Assembly (NCBI GenBank): GCA_003153375.1
Contig: PLYM01000260.1
Span: 1-50,147, forward strand
Reading direction: 5' to 3'
From: Planctomycetaceae bacterium
GTDB taxonomy: Bacteria; Planctomycetota; Planctomycetia; Pirellulales; PALSA-1355
Length of the DNA: 50,147 nucleotides
Position 1 is the first letter of the stretch. Every line of letters begins with the position of its first letter. Shown piece by piece: positions 17,239 through 25,153 of this stretch. The notes under the pieces are model-generated. The model saw only the letters and a program-made list of their open reading frames with translations. It had not been told where the DNA came from and did no database searches. The translations under genes were made by a program, and so were the position numbers.

Positions 17239-18324
17239 TCAGAACAGCCGCAGTTGGCCGCCCGCGAGGCGCGGGGGAGTGAAGCGGCTGGCGTCGAGCG
17301 GCGGCAGCGACGGGTCGAGGCCGGCTTTCTTGCGGAAGACCTTGAAGGCCTGGGCGATTTGCTGGGCGTATTCGCCCTGGCCGCGCATGCGGCTGCCGAA
17401 TTGCGGGTCGTTCATCCGGCCGTCGCGTGTCGAGCGAATCAGCGCCAACACCCGCGGGGCATGATCCGGATAATGGCGCGCGAGCCAATCCTCGAAGATC
17501 GGCCGCACGGCGAAAGGAAGCCGTAGCAGGACATAGCCGGCCGATCGCGCGCCGGCCGAGCGGGCCGCCTGGAGGATGGCGGGAATCTCCTGGTCGTTCA
17601 GACCCGGAATGATTGGCGCCGTCATCAAGCCCACGGGCACGCCGGCTGCGGCCAGCTCTTCGATCGCGCGCAAGCGGGCGCGGGGCGTCGCGGTGCGCGG
17701 CTCCAGCGTGCGGGCCAGTTCGGCGTCGAGCGTGGTGATGCTCAAGTAGACGTGTACCAGGTTTTGCGCGGCCAGCGCGGCCAGCACATCGAGATCGCGC
17801 GTGACGAGCGCATTTTTCGTGATGATGCCCACGGTCTGCCGCGCTTCGAGCATCACTTCCAGGCAGCCGCGCGTCAGGCGGAACTCGCGCTCGGCCGGCT
17901 GGTAGCAATCGGTCACGCCCGAGAGCGTGATGTGCTCGCCCCGCCAACTGGCCGCGGCCAGCTCGGCCCGCAGCAACTGGGGCGCGTCGTGCTTGACCAG
18001 GATGCGGGTTTCGAAATCCAGCCCGGCATTCATTCCCAGCGTTTCGTGCCCCGGCCGCGCATAACAATAAGCACAGCCATGTTCGCAGCCGCGGTAGGGA
18101 TTGATGCTGTAGCGGAAGGGAACATCCGGACTGTCGTTCTCCGTGATCAGCCGCCGCGATTCATTCGGCAGAAAAACCGTCGCCACCCGCCGCGGCTCGT
18201 CGCTCACCTCCGATGCATCGAGCTGCTCCAAATCCTCGTCCGTCCGCACCCGCTCGAACCGATTCGGCGGATTCACCCCCGCCCCCCGGCCGATCGTGCG
18301 CTGGTGTGAAGGATGGGAGTCCAT
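17239..18324 (-). CDS. PA0069-family radical SAM protein
   Basis: 361 residues. The Cys80-x3-Cys84-x2-Cys87 motif (CEHGCAYC, after FRYSINPYRG) binds a [4Fe-4S] cluster that cleaves S-adenosylmethionine. The segment ISGVTDCYQP-like (TLSGVTDCYQPAE), the ITKNALVTRD strand, and the C-terminal LRLPFAVRPIFEDWL match the PA0069 family, related to spore photoproduct lyase. No reaction is established for this family; a role in DNA repair or RNA modification has only been suggested. It is convergent with aguA, with 15 bases between the stops. It has no operon partner. Confidence 0.85.
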   Translation of the reverse strand: MDSHPSHQRTIGRGAGVNPPNRFERVRTDEDLEQLDASEVSDEPRRVATVFLPNESRRLITENDSPDVPFRYSINPYRGCEHGCAYCYARPGHETLGMNAGLDFETRILVKHDAPQLLRAELAAASWRGEHITLSGVTDCYQPAEREFRLTRGCLEVMLEARQTVGIITKNALVTRDLDVLAALAAQNLVHVYLSITTLDAELARTLEPRTATPRARLRAIEELAAAGVPVGLMTAPIIPGLNDQEIPAILQAARSAGARSAGYVLLRLPFAVRPIFEDWLARHYPDHAPRVLALIRSTRDGRMNDPQFGSRMRGQGEYAQQIAQAFKVFRKKAGLDPSLPPLDASRFTPPRLAGGQLRLF

Positions 18325-18793
18325 GGCGAGTGCCGATCTTGCGAAGTCGTTTGATTTTTCCCATTGGGCCTTACCTGAACAAGTATACAGTAATCCATGG
18401 GAATGGCACTAGCTTAAGGGATTGGCCGGTTTCAAAACGGCCACCTCAGCCGAAACGGGATGCGTGCATAGGAGCCCATTGATCCATCGGAATCAGCAAC
18501 CACCGGCAGAGCCGGTGGTATGAGGAAGGCCCCTAAAAGGGGCCATGTTGGTGATGGTTAATCTGCCCCAAACAAACCGCATTCTTGGTCACGCTTCTGC
18601 TCCCTGTTGGCACCGGCGATTTGGGATCAGATGGCCGTGGCTTGCCCGGCCGACGCCCACCGTCTGCTTAGAGATCGGCGTCACTGGAACGTCTTTCCGA
18701 ATTCGTTTCCTCTGGTTCCCTTCAATTTCCTGATTGATCCGTCCGAGTTGCTGCCGCTGACACATGCAGGAAACGGCAGAGCCTTTTCAATTC
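18325..18793. other. Gene-free region between palindromic repeats
   Basis: No protein-coding gene recognised on either strand in 469 bases. Apart from the palindromes listed separately (18499-18544 and from 18771), the stretch has no identifiable content. A small decayed gene or REP-bounded element cannot be ruled out. Confidence 0.5.
18499..18544. repeat. Paired REP-like palindromes
   Basis: Two adjacent perfect hairpins: ACCACCGGC (18499-18507) AGA GCCGGTGGT (18511-18519), and GGCCCCT (18528-18534) AAA AGGGGCC (18538-18544). The shape, GC content and GGTGG end are typical of REP-like elements spread by RAYT/IS200-type transposases. No transposase lies in the window. Confidence 0.6.
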
Positions 18794-18811
18794 TCACCGC
18801 CAGAGGCGGTG
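18771..18811. repeat. Second pair of AGA-loop palindromes
   Basis: AAACGGC (18771-18777) AGA GCCTTTT (18781-18787), with one mismatch, and CACCGCC (18795-18801) AGA GGCGGTG (18805-18811), perfect. Both share the AGA loop with the palindrome at 18499. The second forms the last codons of the small membrane-protein gene at 18794-18985. Confidence 0.55.
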
Positions 18812-18985
18812 GATTAACTTGGATTTAATTGGTTTGTGGTTCCATCGAGTGACTTCCTCGAAAACCCGCTCCCGTTCGCAATAGTTCAAATAGGCTCGCA
18901 TGGGCACTCCCAAGAGAGCGAACGCTGTCACCACCACAAACAGCGTCCGCAGCGAGAAGGACCAGCGGCGTTTATGGGCGGTCAT
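18794..18985 (-). CDS. Small planctomycete membrane protein (FSLRTLF type)
   Basis: 63 residues from the ATG at 18985, which overlaps the upstream gene's stop in ATGA. It begins with a basic stretch then WSFSLRTLFVVVTAFALLGV, one membrane helix; the FSLRTL(L/F)VVVT signature recurs at the N-termini of many planctomycete proteins. The rest (Tyr/Arg/Glu-rich, about 30 residues) is soluble. The last codons and stop lie in a palindrome (18795-18811), so the natural C-terminus may have been replaced. No function can be given. Confidence 0.65.
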   Translation of the reverse strand: MTAHKRRWSFSLRTLFVVVTAFALLGVPMRAYLNYCERERVFEEVTRWNHKPIKSKLIHRLWR

Positions 18986-19236
18986 GGGCGGTCCCAGGCA
19001 TCGTGCTTGTCCATCCATCGAATCGCAAGCCAATAGATCGCAGCTCCCGCGATGGCTAGCCCGGTGGCCACGAAACCCCTAAATGGATCTCCGACGTGCC
19101 AACCGAAGGCTGCAATCGCAACCGCAACGGCGGTCGCCAGACACAGCCAGACGAAGAACCATTGCGCCGCGCGGGAAGAAAACGGCGTCAGTGAAGCCTT
19201 GACCCACCACGGCTTGTCCGGCGCTTCGTCGCTCAT
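18982..19236 (-). CDS. Small two-helix membrane protein
   Basis: 84 residues from ATG 19236; ATG 19245 is a possible start three codons earlier. An acidic N-terminus is followed by PWWVKASLTPFSSRAAQWF, one helix (FFVWLCLATAVAVAIAAFGW) and a second (GFVATGLAIAGAAIYWLAIRWM), ending in charged DKHDAWDRP. Similar short proteins occur in planctomycetes without known function. TACAAT, a possible -10 box on this strand, lies at 19244-19249, so translation could be nearly leaderless. The gene is coupled by ATGA to the next. Confidence 0.6.
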   Translation of the reverse strand: MSDEAPDKPWWVKASLTPFSSRAAQWFFVWLCLATAVAVAIAAFGWHVGDPFRGFVATGLAIAGAAIYWLAIRWMDKHDAWDRP

Positions 19237-19533
19237 GGACGCCATTGTAACACGGGGTCGGGGCGCATGAAAAAGCCGCCCGAAGGTAGCCCGGTTAGCT
19301 CGGCCTGCCAGGGATGCGGCCGGATGGCCTGTCCGGTTAGTCAGAGCATTCTTGAACAAGGCCAGCGAACCCTGATCCGCTGCCGCAGGTGCGCAACGCA
19401 GCGTTTTTTTCGTCGATGCTGGCGCCGCGGGCGAGTTTCAAGCCGGGCGGCGCGGGGGGACGATGGAATACTGGATACGACTTTGCCGTCTTGCCATCCT
19501 TCGAGCGCGGTTGCCGCGATCCCCAGCGACTCC

Positions 19534-20322
19534 ATGCCCGCCAAAACGACTCCCGTCCCCGTTTCCCGGCCCGTTACTCCGCAGCCGTTGCGTGATTATT
19601 GGACGCAATCGCGGCGGCCTTTGGCGGCTTTGGCGTTTGTGCTGCCGTTGCTCGCATTGTATGAGGGGGGCGTGGTGGTGCTGGGGCAGCAGGCGGTGCG
19701 GAATGGGGCGGATGTGTGGCTGCGCCAGTTCCTGGACCTGACCGGCTTCGGTCAATACTTCTTGCTGCCGGTCCTGACGATCAGCCTGCTGTTGGCCTGG
19801 CACCACACGACGCGCGAGCGCTGGCAACTTTCGGCCGCGGTGCTCTATGTCATGTTTGCCGAGTGCGCGGTGTTGGCGTTGGTGCTGGTGGGCGTGGGCC
19901 GATTACAAGGATTGGTCGTGCAGAGAATCGTCGGAGGGCCCGTGCTGCCGCCGGCGACCGAGATGGAAGTGCCCTGGATGATGGCGGGCCGCGGGGCGTT
20001 CTTGGCCCGCATGTTGGGCTTCGTGGGCGCGGGCGTGTATGAAGAGATGTTATTTCGCCTGATGCTGTTGCCGCCGGTGTCGGCCTGCGTCACGCGTTGC
20101 GGTGCCCGCCGGGCGTTGGGCATTGCCCTGACCGTGATCGCCACGAGCCTGCTGTTCTCGGCCGCGCACTACCTGGGCCCGCACGGCGAGACGTTCGACA
20201 GTTTCAGCTTCTGGTTCCGCTGCACGGCCGGCGCGTTCTTCGCGCTGCTGTTCGTGCATCGCGGCTTCGGCATCGCCGCCGGCACGCACGCGCTGTACGA
20301 CATCATGGCCAGCCTGTCGTAG
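19534..20322 (+). CDS. CPBP family intramembrane glutamic protease
   Basis: 262 residues from ATG 19534; the frame is open further left but that part is not family-like. The protein has about seven hydrophobic helices. The CPBP (Abi/Rce1-like) motifs are present: EEMLFR with Glu170, Glu171 and Arg175, then FSAAHYLG with His212, then the HALYD end motif. Family members cleave membrane or prenylated substrates; in bacteria the targets are mostly unknown (some give bacteriocin immunity). It stands alone between two divergent or unrelated genes. Confidence 0.85.
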   Translation: MPAKTTPVPVSRPVTPQPLRDYWTQSRRPLAALAFVLPLLALYEGGVVVLGQQAVRNGADVWLRQFLDLTGFGQYFLLPVLTISLLLAWHHTTRERWQLSAAVLYVMFAECAVLALVLVGVGRLQGLVVQRIVGGPVLPPATEMEVPWMMAGRGAFLARMLGFVGAGVYEEMLFRLMLLPPVSACVTRCGARRALGIALTVIATSLLFSAAHYLGPHGETFDSFSFWFRCTAGAFFALLFVHRGFGIAAGTHALYDIMASLS

Positions 20323-20498
20323 GGCAGACCGATGCTGCCGCGGCATGCACACCGCAGAAGCGCGACTCATGCCGAAAATATTCGCGGCGCCGCAATTTCT
20401 TGATGACGTGCTAGCAGGCAATCGCGTCAGGCGAACTGGCCAAAGTGCAAAAGTCAAGACCTCAATCTTTTCGCGCGAGCGCGGCAAGAAAAAGTCTC

Positions 20499-20546
20499 TT
20501 TGTAGGGTTTCGAGTCCTGCTTATAATGGGCTCTCCCACGAGAGCC
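20499..20546 (+). promoter_or_regulatory. Promoter with 5' stem-loop before DUF2617 gene
   Basis: TTTGTA/TTGTAG (20499-20505) and a perfect TATAAT (20522-20527), 16-17 bases apart. GGCTCTC (20529-20535) CCAC GAGAGCC (20540-20546) then forms a 7-bp hairpin at the expected 5' end of the transcript. Confidence 0.65.
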
Positions 20547-20587
20547 TGATTTGATCGCTCTCGACCGTCGACCGAAGGAGTTTCATC

Positions 20588-21127
20588 GTGCTGTCCGTCA
20601 GACCGAAGGTTGCAGAGCTCGTCTTTCAGCTCTACGGACGTGCCTTACACCCCGAGCTGTTCGTGATTCACAGCAGCCGCACGGTCAAGCGGGGCGACTA
20701 TGAAGCCACGGTCAACATCACCAGCGCCGGTCACGTGGTCACCTGGCGCTATCACGGGTTGACGCTGACCGAAGTGGCCACGAGCGCCCATCACCCGTTG
20801 CCGCAAAAGCGCCGCCTGGTGTCCTATCGTCTGAAGGGCGAGGGAACCGACCAGGTCGAGTGTCGCGGCGGCGCCCGCTACCAGGTCAATTTTCAGCTCG
20901 AGCCGGTGGAGCCCGAGGTTTTCTGGACGTTTCAGCAGGAGTTGGCCTACGACGGCCAGCACCAGGGCATGCTCTATCGTTTCGACTCCAGCGGCCGCAT
21001 GGCCCTGGGCGCGTTGAGCTACATCAACCTCGAAACGCGCAACCGCAGCCTGCTCGTGCAAGCCTTCCACACCTTCCCCGACGATTACGCGATCGTCAAA
21101 AGCCAATCGCTCTTCGAGATTCCGTGA
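20588..21127 (+). CDS. DUF2617 family protein
   Basis: 179 residues from GTG 20588, with AAGGAG (20575-20580) 7 bases upstream and a clear promoter at 20499-20527. The start SVRPKVAELVFQLYGRALHPELF and the end LSYINLETRNRSLLVQAFHTFPDDYAIVKSQSLFE match DUF2617, a family known mainly from planctomycetes. The centre contains ITSAGHVVTWRYHG. No catalytic motif, membrane helix or signal peptide is visible. The function is unknown. It converges on the alpha/beta hydrolase gene 26 bases downstream. Confidence 0.85.
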   Translation: MLSVRPKVAELVFQLYGRALHPELFVIHSSRTVKRGDYEATVNITSAGHVVTWRYHGLTLTEVATSAHHPLPQKRRLVSYRLKGEGTDQVECRGGARYQVNFQLEPVEPEVFWTFQQELAYDGQHQGMLYRFDSSGRMALGALSYINLETRNRSLLVQAFHTFPDDYAIVKSQSLFEIP

Positions 21128-21153
21128 GCGGGGCAAGGGGCGGGGCGGGCGGT

Positions 21154-21966
21154 CTAAACTCGTGCCAGAAATCGCTCGAGCGCCAGGTTGAATTCCGCGG
21201 GCGACTCGACCGGCGTCATGTGGCCCGCGCCGGGGATGAGCACAAACTCCGCTCCCGGAATCGCCTGGGCCATGCTCCGCATCTCGTCGGCCGGCGAAAT
21301 CGCATCGTGCTCGCCGACGATCACCAGGGTGGGCACGGCGATGCGTGGCAGGTAATCGCGCACGTCGGGGCGCTGGGACATGCCCAATGACGCGGCGGCC
21401 ACGCCCGCTGGCTGCGAGGCCAGAATCGTCCGCAGCACGCCTTGAACCACGGACGGACGATTCTGGAGGCTGTGGGGAGCGAAAGCCCGCGGCAGCATTT
21501 CCAGGGCGGGGCCCACTTGCATGCCGTCGCGCAGCACGTCTTCGGCCACTTTTTTCCGCGTCGCCACTTCGTCGGGGGTGTCGGCCACGGCCCGCGTGTC
21601 GCACAGCACCAGCGCCCGCAGCCGCGCCGCATATTTGCGCCAGAATTGAAAGCCAACGTAGCCGCCCATCGACAGCCCGCAGTAAACAATTGGCTCGGTG
21701 ACGTCCAGCGCGTCGAGCAGCGCCGCCAGATCGTCGGCCATTTGCTCCATCGTGACGACCCCGGGCGTGACCTGGCTGGTGCCGCAGCCGCGCAAGTCGG
21801 GCGCAATGACGCGCGCATGAGCGGCCAGCGAGGTGAGTTGCCCGGCCCACATCTGGTGGCTGAGCGGAAAGCCGTGGACCAATAGCAGCGGCGGTCCCTG
21901 GCCGGATTCGGTGACCGAGAGAGCGACGGCTCCGGCTTGCACCGTGCGGGTGGTTCGAGCGTGCAT
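21154..21966 (-). CDS. Alpha/beta hydrolase
   Basis: 270 residues from ATG 21966; the frame is open much further upstream, but that portion is a shadow of the neighbouring gene. The fold's landmarks are LLLVHGFPLSHQMW (oxyanion loop), PDLRGCGTSQ, the nucleophile elbow CGLSMGGYVG with Ser near residue 100, the acid strand VIVGEHDAISP, and the catalytic His in IPGAGHMTPVESP. It resembles 3-oxoadipate enol-lactonase-like and general esterase members; the substrate cannot be assigned. It begins 14 bases after the repeat protein gene, so they probably form an operon. Confidence 0.88.
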   Translation of the reverse strand: MHARTTRTVQAGAVALSVTESGQGPPLLLVHGFPLSHQMWAGQLTSLAAHARVIAPDLRGCGTSQVTPGVVTMEQMADDLAALLDALDVTEPIVYCGLSMGGYVGFQFWRKYAARLRALVLCDTRAVADTPDEVATRKKVAEDVLRDGMQVGPALEMLPRAFAPHSLQNRPSVVQGVLRTILASQPAGVAAASLGMSQRPDVRDYLPRIAVPTLVIVGEHDAISPADEMRSMAQAIPGAEFVLIPGAGHMTPVESPAEFNLALERFLARV

Positions 21967-21980
21967 GAAACCGATCGAGG

Positions 21981-23810
21981 CTATTTGCCGTCGCCCTGCT
22001 GACGCGCCAGGGCCTCGCGAAACACCTTGAGCTGCCGGCCAATGGCCTGGGTGTTGGGATCGAGCACCGCGGCTTCGCTTTGATATTTGACCGCGTTGGC
22101 ATAGTCCTTCTTGGCGAAGTAGCAATGCCCCAGCGTGTCGAGCAGCCCGCCCACTCGTTTGCCTTCGCCGGCCGTGCGGGCCAGCTCGATCGATTTGTGC
22201 GACAGCCGGATCGCTTCGTCGATGTCCCCTTCGGTGTTGGCGATCAGCCAGGCGATTTGGTTGTTGTAGTTCGAGACGTAGCGGTTGTAGTAGGGGTGCT
22301 CTTCGGCGGCGTCGTCGATCTTCGCGCGGCAGTCGTCCAGCACTTCCTTGACCAGTTTGGCCAGCTCGGCCCGCTTGGCCGGCTCGTCGCCGGTCATCTG
22401 ATAAAGGCCGATCAGGGCTTCGATGTTCTTGCGATCTTGCTGCAACGACTTGTCGAGGTACTGCCGCTGGGCGGCCAGGTCCTTCTTGCCGGCGGCATCG
22501 CAAGCCAGGTAGTAGTATATCGTGGCCCGCAGCGAGGCCGGGCTGGTTTCGCCCTGCTGCGTTTGGGAGCGCAGCCGCTGGTTCACGTTGGTATCCTTCT
22601 CGGCCGCGTCCAGCAGGCTCCTGATCGTTTGCGCGGCGTCCTGATCGCGTTGTTGATCGTGCAGCCGCTCGGCCAATTGCCGCCGCGCGTCGACGTCGGT
22701 CTGCGAGCCGATCGGCCCCAGCGTGATGATGTGGCTCCATTCGCGCTGGGCCCAGTCGATCAAGCCCCGGTTCACTAGCGCCTCAGCCGCCGCCGCGTGC
22801 TCCTGAGGGCTGTCGCCATTGAGCTTGAGCGCCCGCTCGGCCAATTGATCGGCCTGGTCGCGATGACCTTCGGCCAGGTGCGCTTCGCAGAGCGTATAGA
22901 GCAGCATCGCGTCGGCATCGAAGCTGGCCGAAAAGCGCGTCGCCACTTCATGAATCGCCGGCCAAGCCTTCCGCTTGACCAGCCACTCGATCAACTCGGT
23001 CAGGCTCGCCGAATCGCCGCGCTCGACCAGGGCCATCTGGTGCATCACTTCGGGCGCCTGGTCCGAGCGGCCCAGGCGATCGAGCAATTCGATTTTGCGC
23101 TTCAGCAGATCCATTACGATCTGGTTTTGCGATTCTTGCGGATGCTGTTCGAGCATTTGCCGCTCGGCATCGGTCAGGGCTGTCCATTTGTCGAGCGCTC
23201 CGGCCGGATCGTCGAGCGACTGCGCATACGTCAACAACCACCGGGCCGCCGGACGCCGTCCGCGTGCCAGGGTTTTTTGAATGGTCGCCACCCGCGCGGC
23301 CTTGGCCGCCTCGTCTCCCTCGAACGACTCGCCGATGATCGCCAGCGCCGCTTGTTTTGAGAGCACCGACGATTTTTCGAACCGCACCAGCCGGCAGAGC
23401 CATTCGAGGCCCTGGTCGCCCGGCAGTTCGGCAAGCTGCTTGATGCGCTGCAACCGCCGGTCGTCGGGTTGCGCTTCGTAGTCCTTGAGAATCTGCTGAA
23501 CCTGTCGCGGATCGCCTTCGCGGGTCCACTCGGCGCGAATCAGCCGTACCAGGTAGCCGGCCTGCATGGCGATTTCCGGATCGTCGCTGGCCTCGGCGTC
23601 AGCCAAGGCGTCGAAAGCGTCGAACCCCAGCTTGACCAACTCCTGCTGGGCCCGCTGTCGCGCAGCGAACTGCTTATCGCCCAACTGCTCGATCAGCTGC
23701 GCGATTCGCCGGTCGATCATGTCGTCCGTCGCGGGCGCATCGGCGAAAGCCTGGCCCACGGCAGCAGCCGCGCCCAGCACGGCGGCGATCATAATCCCTG
23801 GCAGCTTCAT
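21981..23810 (-). CDS. Secreted HEAT/TPR-repeat protein
   Basis: 609 residues from ATG 23810, where GAGG lies 6 bases upstream and a signal peptide follows (MKLPGIMIAAVLGAAAA ... AFADAPA). The first domain (residues ~25-110) resembles HEAT-like repeats found in planctomycete exported proteins: IAQLGDKQFAARQRAQQEL, DPEIAMQAGYLVRLIR. The rest is helical with several TPR-like units, clearest at the C-terminus (LLDTLGHCYFAKKDYANAVKYQSEAAVLDP). It is probably a periplasmic scaffold for protein-protein contacts. No catalytic motif is seen. It is upstream of the alpha/beta hydrolase gene in the same direction. Confidence 0.8.
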   Translation of the reverse strand: MKLPGIMIAAVLGAAAAVGQAFADAPATDDMIDRRIAQLIEQLGDKQFAARQRAQQELVKLGFDAFDALADAEASDDPEIAMQAGYLVRLIRAEWTREGDPRQVQQILKDYEAQPDDRRLQRIKQLAELPGDQGLEWLCRLVRFEKSSVLSKQAALAIIGESFEGDEAAKAARVATIQKTLARGRRPAARWLLTYAQSLDDPAGALDKWTALTDAERQMLEQHPQESQNQIVMDLLKRKIELLDRLGRSDQAPEVMHQMALVERGDSASLTELIEWLVKRKAWPAIHEVATRFSASFDADAMLLYTLCEAHLAEGHRDQADQLAERALKLNGDSPQEHAAAAEALVNRGLIDWAQREWSHIITLGPIGSQTDVDARRQLAERLHDQQRDQDAAQTIRSLLDAAEKDTNVNQRLRSQTQQGETSPASLRATIYYYLACDAAGKKDLAAQRQYLDKSLQQDRKNIEALIGLYQMTGDEPAKRAELAKLVKEVLDDCRAKIDDAAEEHPYYNRYVSNYNNQIAWLIANTEGDIDEAIRLSHKSIELARTAGEGKRVGGLLDTLGHCYFAKKDYANAVKYQSEAAVLDPNTQAIGRQLKVFREALARQQGDGK

Positions 23811-24010
23811 CGGCGACCTCACACCGGGCGCGAAAATGTCGGCAGCTTCTTCTCGGCGGCCCGACCGTTTCTCATCGTTCACAAACCGTCTTTCCGCCAA
23901 TTCCAGCATAGCCCACACCTCGCCCGACCGGCAAGCGAGGGAGCGCGGCGGGGCATGATGTCAAGCGAAAACCGGATGCGGCCGGCACTCGGGCGGCGAA
24001 TCACTCAGGA

Positions 24011-24388
24011 TCAACGGCGCGATCTGCTGGCACGAGCCGATTGGGCCCGTTCCCACCGGCGCACGATCGCGTCGATGATCGCCAGGTTGCGGGCCAGGAG
24101 CGGATCGGCGGCTTCCCGATCGCTCAGCGAGCGACCGAAGGTGGCGCGGACACGAAAGTAAAAGTCCAGCAGACGGCTCGTTCGCGGCAAGTCGCGTTCG
24201 CAGCCGGCTGCCAGGGCGGGACCTTGCTTGGGACACTTCCAGCAGGGCGTGGGGCTGCCGTGGGGACGGCGAACCGGCTGCCCCGCGCGGGTGAGGACGC
24301 GGTGATCGTCGTCATAGAGCCAGACCTGGCAGCGCTGGCAGGTGCGCGGCACGAGATGGGGATGAAACAACAAGAGCTTCACCCCCAT
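24011..24388 (-). CDS. Small zinc-binding protein of phage-like pair
   Basis: 125 residues. CQRC near residue 17 and CWKC near residue 49 could bind one zinc ion; between them lies WLYDDDHRVLTRAGQPVRRP. The C-terminal half is helical and rich in Arg. It begins two bases after the stop of the preceding gene, with which it forms an isolated pair. I associate such pairs with planctomycete genomes, where they resemble short phage structural or assembly genes, but I cannot name the family with certainty. Confidence 0.55.
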   Translation of the reverse strand: MGVKLLLFHPHLVPRTCQRCQVWLYDDDHRVLTRAGQPVRRPHGSPTPCWKCPKQGPALAAGCERDLPRTSRLLDFYFRVRATFGRSLSDREAADPLLARNLAIIDAIVRRWERAQSARASRSRR

Positions 24389-24390
24389 GA

Positions 24391-24828
24391 TCAGTTTTTT
24401 TCGTCGCGCTCCCGTTGCACTTCGCCCACCGGCCGGCCCTCGAGCGCCGCGGCAAGTTCCACCTCCACCGCGGCGTCGCGCGTTTCCGACGGCCAGGCGG
24501 GATCGACGTCCGAAGCCAGCCAGCCGGCCACGATGCGGTGCAGCTTGACGAACAGATCAGGCTGCAGACGGAGCAGGGCCTCGGCCGAGATCGGCACGTC
24601 GCGGCCGCGATCGGTGAGATCCCAGGCGACGATCTTTTGGGCCGTGAACGTCGCGGCGTGACGATCGTAGAGGTGCGATTTCAATCGCCGGGCCGCATCG
24701 GTCAATTGACTCCGCTCCTCGACCATTGCCGGTCGATAGGTGAAGCGCAGCGCGCCGTGAACGAGCGGCACCGCCGCGACGTAGCCGTCTTGGCTGTAGC
24801 CATCATGAAAGTAGTTTGCGCGGATCAT
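24391..24828 (-). CDS. Phage tail-assembly-like small protein
   Basis: 145 residues. It starts MIRANYFHDGYSQDGYVAAVPLVHG and has FTYRPAMVEER, a SWDL-like turn (IVAWDLTDRGRDVPISAE), then LRLQPDLFVKLHRIVAGWLASDVDPAWP. The order 'W-D-L ... V-P-(I/V) ... L-x-P-x-L ... I-V-x-G ... S-D-x-D-P' resembles phage tail-assembly-chaperone-type proteins. No other phage gene surrounds it, so it is either a domesticated pair or a remnant. Alternative: a planctomycete-specific family of unrelated function. Confidence 0.55.
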   Translation of the reverse strand: MIRANYFHDGYSQDGYVAAVPLVHGALRFTYRPAMVEERSQLTDAARRLKSHLYDRHAATFTAQKIVAWDLTDRGRDVPISAEALLRLQPDLFVKLHRIVAGWLASDVDPAWPSETRDAAVEVELAAALEGRPVGEVQRERDEKN

Positions 24829-25153
24829 CGGGCAGTCTCCTTCTGGCCTGTGAGCATCGCGCGCGTCACGCTCGCCGTGCCGGCGAGCCCTCGCGTGCAG
24901 CGTTGGACTATAGCAATCCTCGGCCCCGCGCTCGCTATGTCGATTCGGCCACTTGACAGGCCCGCCAAGGGTCGCGGCGGTTCGCCAGTTTCACGTCGAT
25001 TCGCCAATCGAAAACTGACATGATCGACGCGACCCACCCAGACTGGCTTTGGTCCGAATGATTGAGTAGGCTTGCAAGCTGGCCCCACCGGCTGAGTGAG
25101 TCGCTTCGTTCCGTTGGGCCAGGGAGCGGCAGGCGCGCGAGTTCGCGATTCGT
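24829..25153. other. Divergent intergenic region
   Basis: No gene in 325 bases between the phage-like pair (minus) and the GT4 gene (plus). TTGACA at 24952-24957 has no good -10 partner on the plus strand. TATAGT reads on the minus strand near 24908-24913 and could serve the phage-like pair, with a poor -35. No palindrome stands out. Confidence 0.4.

Noticed and set aside
18545-18733. A 62-codon frame between the palindromes as a transposase remnant
   Set aside because: The translation has no HUH or other transposase motif, on either strand.
19267-19533. Extended N-terminus of the CPBP protease
   Set aside because: The extra residues are unlike the family and read through non-coding sequence; ATG 19534 gives the normal start.
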